Shown one piece after another: positions 16,009 through 23,853 of a DNA stretch of 64,000 nucleotides. The notes beneath the pieces were generated by a model. That model was not told where the DNA came from. It did not search any database and saw only the letters and a list, made by a program, of their open reading frames with translations. Position 1 is the stretch's first letter. Every line of letters begins with the position of its first letter. This stretch comes from Verrucomicrobiota bacterium. Lineage in GTDB: Bacteria > Verrucomicrobiota > Verrucomicrobiia > Opitutales > UBA953. The position numbers were made by a program, and so were the translations under genes. The stretch lies in NCBI GenBank assembly GCA_030830965.1, contig JAURLX010000019.1:186001-250000 (forward strand). The letters run 5' to 3'.

Positions 16009-17399
16009 GGGCGTCGGGGGAGGGGCGCTAGGGAGGCCGCGGCCACGGCCTGCCCATGCCTCTTGTCTTTCTCGGAAGGGGCGAGGATGTCCACCCGAAG
16101 TTCTGGAAACTCAGCGGCCAGCACCTCGCCGGCCTTGGACGAGATGAGCTCGCCGCCCGCGCCCGTGGTCACCCGGCCCATGGTGAGGATGGCCTCCGTG
16201 TCATAGAAGGCGCAGAAGTGGGCGATCGAGTAGCCGAAGGCGATGCCCACGGCCTCGTAGACGGCGGCGGCCCGTTCGTCCCCGGATTTCATCATGTCTT
16301 GGAGCATCTCAAGCTGCTCGGGAAGCCGCATGCCGGCGGGCGCCTGGATTCCGGCCCCAGGGAGCAGCCGGCCGACGGCCTGCTGGCTGAAATACTGCAC
16401 GGCGCACCCTCGGTCGCCCGACCATTCGTCGGCGGGCGCGTCCTCCCGGTAGTCGACGGGCACGAAGGCGAGCTCGCTGAGCCAGTTGGTCAGGCTGCCG
16501 GCTCGGTCGACGTATCCGGCGGCGACGCTGGTGCCCATGGCGACTCCCAGCACGGCGTTGCGCCGCAGCGACATCGATGCGGCCAGCGCGGTGACGTCCC
16601 CGTCGTTGAGCACCTCGAAGGGCACCTTCCATTCTTCCGCGATCCGCAGGAAGATGTTCTTCACCTCGCGGTCGAACACCTCGCGGTCGGTCACGCCGCG
16701 GAAAAGCGACGCCGCCCGCACCTTGTTCGCGATGTAGACGCCGGCAGAGGATCCGCCGATGGCGTCGACTCTCGGCAGGTGGGCGGCGGCGCGCCGGAGC
16801 GAGTCGCGGATGCCCTCGAGATGATAGGCGGGGTCCTGCTGGAAATATGGGTCCCATTTGACCTCCTCGGAATGCACGACTTTTCCATCGATGATCGCAG
16901 CGCATTTACGATCGGACCCTCCGAGGTCGAAACCGATCCTACATCCGTCGAGATGGCGTCCGAGGGCGACATGCGCGGTCGATTCGTTCGGCAACGCCCC
17001 GTTGGGCGACGCCTCGAACCTGAGATCGCTCTCGAACAATCGGAAGTTGAAGTCGGCGTCGAACGCCCGGAGGCCCCCGCGGGAGTAGCAGGCCGACAGC
17101 CTTCGTGCGAACTCGTCGGCGCGGGCGCCGGCCAGCAGGAACCGGTCGCCGCCTCGCGACCAGAGCAGGAACTTCACGGTTCTTTCGACATGTCGCCACG
17201 TCTCGGGGTCCATCTGGCCCTCGGGCGGCAGCAACGTGACGTGACGCGAGGCGGTGCCGTCGGGCCGTGTGAGGCAGATCGTGAGTTCGGACGTGCCCTT
17301 AATCGCGGCGGCTTGCCGCAGGTATTCTCGGGTCCAGAGCGAGGCGGGGACCAGACCGGGGTCCGCTGACGCGATGAACTTGGGGTTGACGCCCACCAT
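16005..17399 (-). CDS. ROK-like sugar kinase with a long N-terminal extension
   Basis: A protein of 464 residues. The ROK/hexokinase core starts at about 155 with the phosphate-1 motif IGFDLGGSDRKCAAI, continues with GGSSAGVYIANKV, has the catalytic-Asp region FEVLNDGDVTALAAS (about 261-275) and the phosphate-2 motif GVAMGTSVAAGYV. The usual ROK zinc cluster (CxCGxxGCxE) is absent; the corresponding region reads DRGCAVQYFSQ. About 150 residues precede the core and match nothing I know. Given nagB 2 bases upstream in the same operon, glucosamine or N-acetylhexosamine is a likely substrate. Confidence 0.78.
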   Translation of the reverse strand: MVGVNPKFIASADPGLVPASLWTREYLRQAAAIKGTSELTICLTRPDGTASRHVTLLPPEGQMDPETWRHVERTVKFLLWSRGGDRFLLAGARADEFARRLSACYSRGGLRAFDADFNFRLFESDLRFEASPNGALPNESTAHVALGRHLDGCRIGFDLGGSDRKCAAIIDGKVVHSEEVKWDPYFQQDPAYHLEGIRDSLRRAAAHLPRVDAIGGSSAGVYIANKVRAASLFRGVTDREVFDREVKNIFLRIAEEWKVPFEVLNDGDVTALAASMSLRRNAVLGVAMGTSVAAGYVDRAGSLTNWLSELAFVPVDYREDAPADEWSGDRGCAVQYFSQQAVGRLLPGAGIQAPAGMRLPEQLEMLQDMMKSGDERAAAVYEAVGIAFGYSIAHFCAFYDTEAILTMGRVTTGAGGELISSKAGEVLAAEFPELRVDILAPSEKDKRHGQAVAAASLAPLPRRP

Positions 17400-17401
17400 G
17401 G

Positions 17402-18148
17402 TCAGGTTTTCAGCAGGGACGCTGACGCTGGGTCGAGGTGGTAGGTGCAGGCCGAATGCTCCTGGAGCCAGGTCGCCGGGCAGTCGGCGTTGGGCTTCTC
17501 CGTGAAGGCCCGTCGGACGACCTCGGCTTTGGCGGTTCCGAAGGCCAGCAGCGCCACCCGCCGCGCGCCGAGGATGGTATCCACACCCATCGTCACCGCG
17601 GCGCGTGGGACGGAGTCCACGGAACCGAAGAAGGCGGCGTTGTCGCGCCTGGTGATCTCGTCGAGGACGACCCTCCGGGTCCGGGTGTGGCGCCCGGAGG
17701 GCGGCTCGTTGAAGCCGATGTGGCCCGTGCGGCCTATGCCGAGCACCTGGAGGTCGATCCCGCCGGCGGCAACGATGGCGGCTTCAAATGCGCGGCATGC
17801 GGCGTCGGGGTCGGCGGCCACGGCGTCGGGCACGTGAGTGGAGGACCGGGGTATGTCGACGAGTTCGAACAGGTTGACCTGCATGTAGCGACGGTAGGAC
17901 TGGGGATGGTCGCCGTTCAGTCCCTCGTATTCATCCAGATTGAATGTCACCGCGTTCCGGAAGCTGAGCGACTCCTCGCGGTGGAGCCTTACCAGTTCAC
18001 GGTAGAGGGGCAGGGGGGTGGAGCCTGTGGCGAGCCCCAGCACCACATTACGGCCAGCCTTCTGTCCCGTGATCAGCAGGTCGGCGATATCATGGGCGAC
18101 GGCCGCCGCCGCCGCGTCCGAGTCGGAATGGACGCGGACCTGCGGCAT
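17402..18148 (-). CDS. nagB: Glucosamine-6-phosphate deaminase
   Basis: A protein of 248 residues, normal for NagB. Substrate-binding LGLATGSTPLPLYREL is at 37-52, the catalytic Asp in FNLDEYEG (D72) and the ring-opening His in GIGRTGHIGFNEPP (H143) are present, and RTRRVVLDEITR follows. It converts glucosamine-6-phosphate to fructose-6-phosphate and ammonia, feeding amino sugars into glycolysis. The start codon shares one base with the valS stop (TGATG), so translation is coupled to valyl-tRNA synthetase. Confidence 0.93.
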   Translation of the reverse strand: MPQVRVHSDSDAAAAAVAHDIADLLITGQKAGRNVVLGLATGSTPLPLYRELVRLHREESLSFRNAVTFNLDEYEGLNGDHPQSYRRYMQVNLFELVDIPRSSTHVPDAVAADPDAACRAFEAAIVAAGGIDLQVLGIGRTGHIGFNEPPSGRHTRTRRVVLDEITRRDNAAFFGSVDSVPRAAVTMGVDTILGARRVALLAFGTAKAEVVRRAFTEKPNADCPATWLQEHSACTYHLDPASASLLKT

Positions 18149-20871
18149 CAGCCGAGGGCTGCCAGCATCCTGGCCAGTTCGTCGCGCCGTGCTTTCGACT
18201 CCTCGAGCTGCCTGCGTGCGCCCTCGAGGATCTGCGCGGGCGCCTTGGAGACGAAGGCCTCGTTCGATAGCTTTGATTCGCCCGCGGACACCGCTTTCTC
18301 GAGTTTCTCTAGCTCCTTCCCGATGCGCGTCCGTTCTGCGGCGATGTCGACATTGGAGCCGACGTCGAGCGACACCGTGCCGAGCGGCGTGACGGCGCCG
18401 GGGCGTCCGCCAAGGTCGTCGGTGAACTCGACGGCGGACAGCCCGGCGAGTCGGCAGACCTTATCCCGCGCCGACTCCAGCGACGCGCGAGCGGCTCCGT
18501 CCTTCGCCTGGACGGAGACGACGGCGTCCCTTCGGGTGGCCTGGCCGGCTTGAGACTTGAGCGCACGGACCGAGGCGACGAACTCGCGCAACGAAGCCAC
18601 CGCGGTGACCTTGCTGGCGGCGGGCTTGATCCCGTGGACGCGGAGGGCCTTGAGCAGCTCGCCGCCCGTGCCCGTATGATGCCGCTGGATGAAATCTTCC
18701 GTCCCGCCGTATCCCAGCAGGTGCCAGAGCTCCTCGCTGATGAAAGGGGCCACCGGATGGAGCATCAGCAGGAACTGCCGAAGCACCAGGTCCTGGACGG
18801 CCAGGCAGGAGTCGCGAAGGGCCGGATCGGCCAGCCGAGATTTGGAGGCCTCCACGTACCAGTCGCAGAAGTCGCCCCAGAAGAAGGAGTAGAGCCCCTG
18901 CGCGTACGCGGTGAACTCGTGGTCGGCGAGATTGCGGTTCGTCGAGTCGGTGAGCTCGGCCAGCCCGTGCAGAATGGCGAAGTCATCGTCGTCGAGGCTG
19001 GCCGGCACGAGCCGTGAGATCACCGCGCCGAGGTCGGAGTTGTTGGCCATCGGTCCGGACATCTGGCGGAAGCGCGCGGCGTTCCACAGCTTGTTGCAGA
19101 AGTTCCTCCCTTGGGCGACACGGTCCTCGTCGAAGAGGATGTCCTGCCCCTTGGGCGCGATGGACAGGAGGCCGAAGCGCAATCCGTCCGCGCCGAACTT
19201 CGCGATCAGATCCAGGGGTTCCGGGGAGTTTCCGAGGGATTTCGACATCTTGCGGCCGAGCTTGTCGCGGATGATGCCGTTGAAATACACGCGGTGGAAG
19301 GGCACCCGGGCCCTGATCTCGTCGTCGGTGAGGTTCTTGCGCTCTGGACCGTGGAGCTCAAGGCCCGCGATGATCATGCGAGCGACCCAGAGGAAGATGA
19401 TGTCAGGGCCTGTCGCGAGGGCCCCCGTGGGGTACCAGTGGGCCAGTTCCGGCGTCGTCACGCCGGGCTTGCGCCAGCCGATGGTGGCGAGGCACCACAG
19501 CCAGGAGGAGGCCCAGGTGTCGAGCACGTCAGGGTCCTGCTCCCATCCCGCAGGGTCGGACGGAGCGGTCAGTGAGACGTGACGGTTGGCCGGGTCGTTC
19601 CGGTCGGCGCCCTTGCGGTACCAGACGGGAATACGGTGGCCCCACCAGAGCTGGCGGCTCACGCACCAATCTTGGATGTTGTCCAGCCAGTGTAGATAGG
19701 TCTTGGTCCAGCGTTCCGGGTGGAAGCGGATGATGCCCGAGGTGACGGCGCGCTTGGCCTCTTCGATCTTGGGGTAGCGGATGAACCACTGCTCGCTCAG
19801 CCGGGGCTCGATGGGGACGTCCGCGCGCTCGGAGAAGCCCACGGTGTTCTCGTAGGGCTCGGTCTTCACCAGACATCCGAGTTCTTCCAGCAGCTTGGCG
19901 GCCGCTATGCGCGCCTTGAAACGCTCCATCCCCGCGAGCGGGCCGGCGTCCGGCGACATGGTCCCGTCCGGATTCATGACATCCAGCACCGGCAGGGAAT
20001 GCCGGCGTCCGATCTCGAAGTCGGTGCGGTCGTGGGCGGGTGTGACCTTGAGCACGCCCGTACCGAACTCCCGGTCCACCGCGGTATCGCCGACGATGGG
20101 GATCCGGGCTCGGGGGAAGGGGCGCCAGACGTACTTGCCGATGAGCCGGCGGTATCGTTCGTCGTCCGGATGCACCGCCACGGCCGTATCGCCCGGGATC
20201 GTCTCGGGGCGGGTGGTGGAAATCTCCAGCCAGGTGCCCGGCTCGTCGGCGACCTCGTAGCGCATGCGAAAGAGCTGGCCTTTCGATGGCTTCATGACGA
20301 CCTCCTCGTCCGAGAGGCCCGTCTGTGAGACAGGGCACCAGTTCACCATGCGTTTCCCGCGGTAGACATAGCCCCGCTCGTAGAGCGTGACGAAGGCCTG
20401 GAGGACCGCCTCGGAGTAGCCGGCGTCCAGGGTGTGGACCGTGCGGTCCCAGTCGCAGGAAGCGCCCAGCTTACGCAGTTGCGAAAGGATGATGCCTCCG
20501 TGCCTGTCGCGCCACTCGGATGCGCGGACGAGGAACTTCTCTCGCCCGAGGTCATGGCGCGATCGACCCTCCTTCTGCTTGAGTTCCTTCTCGACCCGAG
20601 ACTGGGTCGCGATCCCGGCGTGGTCGGTTCCGGGCAGCCAGAGGGCGGACTTCCCTTCCTGCCGGGCGCGACGGACCATGATGTCCTGCAGGGTGTTATT
20701 GAGCAGATGGCCCATGTGCAGCACGCCAGTCACGTTCGGCGGCGGGATCATCACCGCGAAGGATTCGCGGGAGGGGTCCACCACGCCCTTGAAGCATCCG
20801 GAGGAGACCCAGAGGTCATACCAACGTTGTTCGACGCCCTGAGGGTCGTAGGACTTAGGTATTTCGGCCAT
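18148..20871 (-). CDS. valS: Valyl-tRNA synthetase
   Basis: A class I synthetase of 907 residues. The HIGH motif is HMGH at 52-55 (PPNVTGVLHMGHLLNNT), KMSKS is at 541-545 (GRKMSKSLGNSPEPLDLI), and WWGHRIPVWY and the editing-domain motif TTRPETIPGDTAVAVHP are intact. The C-terminal Val-tRNA coiled coil is present (RTRIGKELEKLEKAVSAGESKLSNE, split over the last ~60 residues). It attaches valine to tRNA-Val in the cytoplasm. Being the first gene of an amino-sugar operon is unusual; it probably supplies constitutive transcription to the genes downstream. Confidence 0.97.
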   Translation of the reverse strand: MAEIPKSYDPQGVEQRWYDLWVSSGCFKGVVDPSRESFAVMIPPPNVTGVLHMGHLLNNTLQDIMVRRARQEGKSALWLPGTDHAGIATQSRVEKELKQKEGRSRHDLGREKFLVRASEWRDRHGGIILSQLRKLGASCDWDRTVHTLDAGYSEAVLQAFVTLYERGYVYRGKRMVNWCPVSQTGLSDEEVVMKPSKGQLFRMRYEVADEPGTWLEISTTRPETIPGDTAVAVHPDDERYRRLIGKYVWRPFPRARIPIVGDTAVDREFGTGVLKVTPAHDRTDFEIGRRHSLPVLDVMNPDGTMSPDAGPLAGMERFKARIAAAKLLEELGCLVKTEPYENTVGFSERADVPIEPRLSEQWFIRYPKIEEAKRAVTSGIIRFHPERWTKTYLHWLDNIQDWCVSRQLWWGHRIPVWYRKGADRNDPANRHVSLTAPSDPAGWEQDPDVLDTWASSWLWCLATIGWRKPGVTTPELAHWYPTGALATGPDIIFLWVARMIIAGLELHGPERKNLTDDEIRARVPFHRVYFNGIIRDKLGRKMSKSLGNSPEPLDLIAKFGADGLRFGLLSIAPKGQDILFDEDRVAQGRNFCNKLWNAARFRQMSGPMANNSDLGAVISRLVPASLDDDDFAILHGLAELTDSTNRNLADHEFTAYAQGLYSFFWGDFCDWYVEASKSRLADPALRDSCLAVQDLVLRQFLLMLHPVAPFISEELWHLLGYGGTEDFIQRHHTGTGGELLKALRVHGIKPAASKVTAVASLREFVASVRALKSQAGQATRRDAVVSVQAKDGAARASLESARDKVCRLAGLSAVEFTDDLGGRPGAVTPLGTVSLDVGSNVDIAAERTRIGKELEKLEKAVSAGESKLSNEAFVSKAPAQILEGARRQLEESKARRDELARMLAALG

Positions 20872-20940
20872 CGGGAGTGAGACGACTAGGGGCTAAGAAG
20901 GGGATTGAAAAGCGTGGATTCTGCGGCTTCAGTCTGATCA

Positions 20941-21038
20941 AGCCAGGCCCCATGCAGCGGGCCGACGACGAATCCCGCCAGGTCCGGAAGGAAGCAACGG
21001 CAGTCGACCGGGACGCGTGCCGTGGCAAGCCTGGCCCC
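20941..21038 (+). ncRNA. ffs: Signal recognition particle RNA, small bacterial type
   Basis: Bases 20979-20996 (CAGGTCCGGAAGGAAGCA) match the near-invariant apical domain of bacterial 4.5S RNA, including the GGAA tetraloop and the 5' GGTCC / 3' GAAGCA internal loop that binds Ffh. The flanks can fold back: GCCAGGC (20942-20948) pairs with GCCTGGC (21029-21035), giving a single hairpin of about 97 bases, the size of the E. coli RNA. A run of five T follows (21039-21043) and can act as an intrinsic terminator with the closing stem. It is transcribed against valS and lpdA. Ends are approximate. Confidence 0.93.
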
Positions 21039-21055
21039 TTTTTCCTGACCGTAAT

Positions 21056-21073
21056 CCTGCGTATACCCGCAGG
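21056..21073 (-). terminator. Hairpin downstream of lpdA
   Basis: CCTGCG (21056-21061) and CGCAGG (21068-21073) form a perfect six-base stem with a six-base loop, about 29 bases after the lpdA stop on the minus strand. There is no T-run directly after it in that direction, so it may stabilise or end the sucA-sucB-lpdA transcript only weakly. Confidence 0.35.
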
Positions 21074-21101
21074 CCCGCGGTCTTGCGAGCGTCGTCGCCG
21101 G

Positions 21102-22502
21102 TCAGAGGGAATGGATGCTCGACTTGCTGACGGCCATCGCGGCCTCCTTGAAGGACTCGCTGATGGTCGGGTGCGCAAAACACGTCCGGGCGATGTCCTC
21201 CGCGCTGCCTCCATACTCCATGTGGGCGCACGCGGCAGCGATCATCTCCGACGTGCCGCGTCCGACCATCTGTACGCCAAGCACCTTGTCGGACTTGGCG
21301 TCCGCGATGACCTTGACAAGGCCGGTGGTGGCGTCGGAGGCGATGGCACGACCGTTGCCTTGCAGCTGGAACTTGCCGACCCGGACCTCGATGCCCTTGG
21401 CCTTGGCCTCGGCTTCGGAGATGCCGACGCAAGCGACCTCGGGGTCGGTGTAGACGACGCCGGGGATCACGCCGTAGTTCACATGGCCGTGCTTGCCGGC
21501 GATGTGCTCGACGCAGGCCACGCCCTCCTCCTCGGCCTTGTGGGCGAGCATCGGGCCGGCGACCACGTCTCCAATGGCGTATACGCCCGGCAGGTTGGTC
21601 TGGAAATGCGCGTCGATGACGATGCGACCGCGCTCGTCCAGCTTGAGGCCTCCCTCGACCGCTCCGAGCCCGGTGGTGTTGGCCCGGCGGCCGACGGCGA
21701 CCAGGATGCGGCTGGCGGGGAACTCGAGCTGCTTGCCGTCGCGTTCGGCGGTAAGCGCGACGCCCGCCGCGCTCTTCTTGACGCCGGTGACCTTGGCGCC
21801 CAGCTCGAACTTCATCCCCTGCTTCTCGAAGGCGGTCTGCGCGGCCTTGGCGATGTCGGCGTCATAGCTGGGTCCGCAGATGCTGGTCAGCATCTCGACC
21901 ACGGTGACTTGGGCGCCGAGGCGCGCCCAGACGCTGCCGAGCTCGAGGCCAATCGCGCCGGCTCCGACGACGACCAGCCTTTCTGGCACGGAGGGGAGGG
22001 CGATGCCCTGGTCGGACGAGATGACGGTCTCGCCGTCGAACTTAAGGAACGGCAGCTCGACCGGCACCGAGCCGGTGGCGATGAGCACGTTTCGGGTCTC
22101 AAGCGTTCGGTCCCCGGAGGTGCTGCGGACCTGGACCTGTCCGGCCTTGCCCAGCCGACCCAGGCCGCGGACGATCTCGACGCCGCGCTTGGTGGTGAGG
22201 AACTCGACGCCCTTGTTGAGCTGAGCGACGACCTTGTCCTTGTTGGCCATCATGGCCGCGACATCGAAGGACAGCTTCTCGCCGCCGAGGAGTCCGTGCT
22301 TCTTGCCTTCCCGGGCCGAGTGCCAGACTTCGGTCGAGTGCAGCAGGGCCTTCGAGGGGATGCAGCCGACGTTGAGGCAGGTGCCTCCGAGCGTGGGGTC
22401 CTTTTCAACGAGGGCCACCTTGAGGCCGAGCTGCGCGGCCTTGATGGCGGCTACGTAGCCTCCAGGTCCGGAACCGATGACGACGAGATCGAGCTGTGAC
22501 AT
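21102..22502 (-). CDS. lpdA: Dihydrolipoyl dehydrogenase (E3)
   Basis: A protein of 466 residues. N-terminal FAD motif VVIGSGPGGYVAAIKAAQ, redox-active disulfide GGTCLNVGCIPSK (C42 and C47), NAD-binding VVGAGAIGLELGSVWARLG, and the C-terminal HMEYGGSAEDIARTCFAHPTISE, which holds the catalytic His-Glu pair, are all intact. It reoxidises the dihydrolipoyl group of the 2-oxoglutarate dehydrogenase complex, whose E1 and E2 genes are directly upstream. It may also serve pyruvate dehydrogenase or glycine cleavage. It is the third gene of the operon, 12 bases after sucB. Confidence 0.96.
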   Translation of the reverse strand: MSQLDLVVIGSGPGGYVAAIKAAQLGLKVALVEKDPTLGGTCLNVGCIPSKALLHSTEVWHSAREGKKHGLLGGEKLSFDVAAMMANKDKVVAQLNKGVEFLTTKRGVEIVRGLGRLGKAGQVQVRSTSGDRTLETRNVLIATGSVPVELPFLKFDGETVISSDQGIALPSVPERLVVVGAGAIGLELGSVWARLGAQVTVVEMLTSICGPSYDADIAKAAQTAFEKQGMKFELGAKVTGVKKSAAGVALTAERDGKQLEFPASRILVAVGRRANTTGLGAVEGGLKLDERGRIVIDAHFQTNLPGVYAIGDVVAGPMLAHKAEEEGVACVEHIAGKHGHVNYGVIPGVVYTDPEVACVGISEAEAKAKGIEVRVGKFQLQGNGRAIASDATTGLVKVIADAKSDKVLGVQMVGRGTSEMIAAACAHMEYGGSAEDIARTCFAHPTISESFKEAAMAVSKSSIHSL

Positions 22503-22514
22503 GATGAAGTTTGG

Positions 22515-23759
22515 TCAGACGCCGAAGAGCAGCGGCTGGGGGTCTTCGATGGCCTGCCGGACCTTGACCAGGAAGGTGACGGCCTCCTTGCCGTCGATGA
22601 TGCGGTGGTCGTAGGACAGGGCGAGATACATGATGGGTCGGATGACGATCTGGCCGTTCTCCACCACCGCCCGTTCGACGATGTTGTGCAGCCCCATGAT
22701 GGCGGCCTGCGGATGGTTGAGGATCGGGGTCGAGAGCATCGAGCCGTAGATGCCTCCGTTGGAGATGGTGAAGATTCCGCCCTGCAGCTCGGGAAGCTGG
22801 ATCTTGCCGTCGCGGGCGCGCTTGCCGAAGTCGCCGATCGCCTTCTCGATCCCGGCGAAGGTCAGCTGGTCGCAGTCGCGCACGACCGGCACCATGAGTC
22901 CCTTGTCGGTTCCGACGGCCACGCCGATGTCGAAGAAGTTGTTCTCGACGATCTCTTCGCCGTCGAGCTGCGCGTTCACCTGCGGAACCTCCTTGAGGGC
23001 GCGGACGGCCGCCTTGACGAAGAACGACATGAACCCGAGCTTGACCCCGTGCTTCTTGAGGAACTCCTCGCCATAGCGCCTGCGCAGCTCCATCACCGGG
23101 GCCATGTTCACCTCGTTGAAAGTGGTGAGCATCGCCGCCTCCGACTTGGCCTGCACGAGTCGCTCGGCGATCTTCTTGCGCAATGGCGACATGCGGCGGC
23201 GAGTGGTCCGCCCGTCACGGGAGGGGATGGCGACGACCGGGGCCGGCGCCATCGCGGCGGTCTGGACGCCAGGGGCCGCCTTCACCGCGACGCCGGTCTC
23301 AGCGGCCGCGAGCATGTCTCCCTTGGTCACCCTGCCGCCCTTGCCTGTGCCCACTACCGCGGCGGGATCGATGCCGGTCTCGGCGGCGAGTCGACGCACG
23401 GCGGGAGATAGCGAGACGGCTCCAAGTTCGCCGACCTTGGTCACCGGCGCGATGGCCGCGGGCGCGGCGGATACGCTTTGCGCGACCGGAACGGAAGGGG
23501 CGGGCGAAGGAGGGCCGCCGACGACGCCCGGTTCGATGGCGGCGACGACCTGCCCGACGAGGACTTCTACGCCGGCAGCGACTTTGATCGTGATGCGACC
23601 GTCGACCTCGGCCGTGGCCTCGGCCGTGACCTTGTCGGTCTCGAAGGCAAAAAGCGGCTGTCCCTTGCGGACCGTGTCGCCTTCCTTCACCAGCCAGCTC
23701 GCCAGAAGTCCTCCCGTAATGGATTCGCCGGAGGGAGGGATTTTGACGTCAACGGACAT
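22515..23759 (-). CDS. sucB: Dihydrolipoyl succinyltransferase (E2 of 2-oxoglutarate dehydrogenase)
   Basis: A protein of 414 residues with one N-terminal lipoyl domain (lipoyl Lys at 43 in [12 protein letters not shown]). A Pro/Ala-rich linker leads to the peripheral subunit-binding domain ([23 protein letters not shown], spread over about 115-150), then a second linker and the catalytic acyltransferase domain, with the active-site His near 385 in [12 protein letters not shown]. The match with succinyltransferases rather than acetyltransferases rests on the sucA gene next to it and on the single lipoyl domain. Confidence 0.93.
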   Translation of the reverse strand: MSVDVKIPPSGESITGGLLASWLVKEGDTVRKGQPLFAFETDKVTAEATAEVDGRITIKVAAGVEVLVGQVVAAIEPGVVGGPPSPAPSVPVAQSVSAAPAAIAPVTKVGELGAVSLSPAVRRLAAETGIDPAAVVGTGKGGRVTKGDMLAAAETGVAVKAAPGVQTAAMAPAPVVAIPSRDGRTTRRRMSPLRKKIAERLVQAKSEAAMLTTFNEVNMAPVMELRRRYGEEFLKKHGVKLGFMSFFVKAAVRALKEVPQVNAQLDGEEIVENNFFDIGVAVGTDKGLMVPVVRDCDQLTFAGIEKAIGDFGKRARDGKIQLPELQGGIFTISNGGIYGSMLSTPILNHPQAAIMGLHNIVERAVVENGQIVIRPIMYLALSYDHRIIDGKEAVTFLVKVRQAIEDPQPLLFGV

Positions 23760-23853
23760 GTAAGTGGAGGACGAGCGTTAGCCCGGACATCTGAAATTTC
23801 AAGGGTAATGGGCGGATTCTGGGCCCAGGGCGCCCGTTTTAGGCCTTTCCGGC

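Noticed and set aside
20877-22499. A 540-codon plus-strand open frame
   Set aside because: Antisense to lpdA and running through the SRP RNA; no recognisable motif.
23810-23840. GC palindromes CTGGGCCCAG and GGGCGCCC followed by TTTT between sucA and sucB
   Set aside because: The T-run is on the plus strand, where no gene ends; on the operon strand there is no U-tract, so I do not call a terminator.
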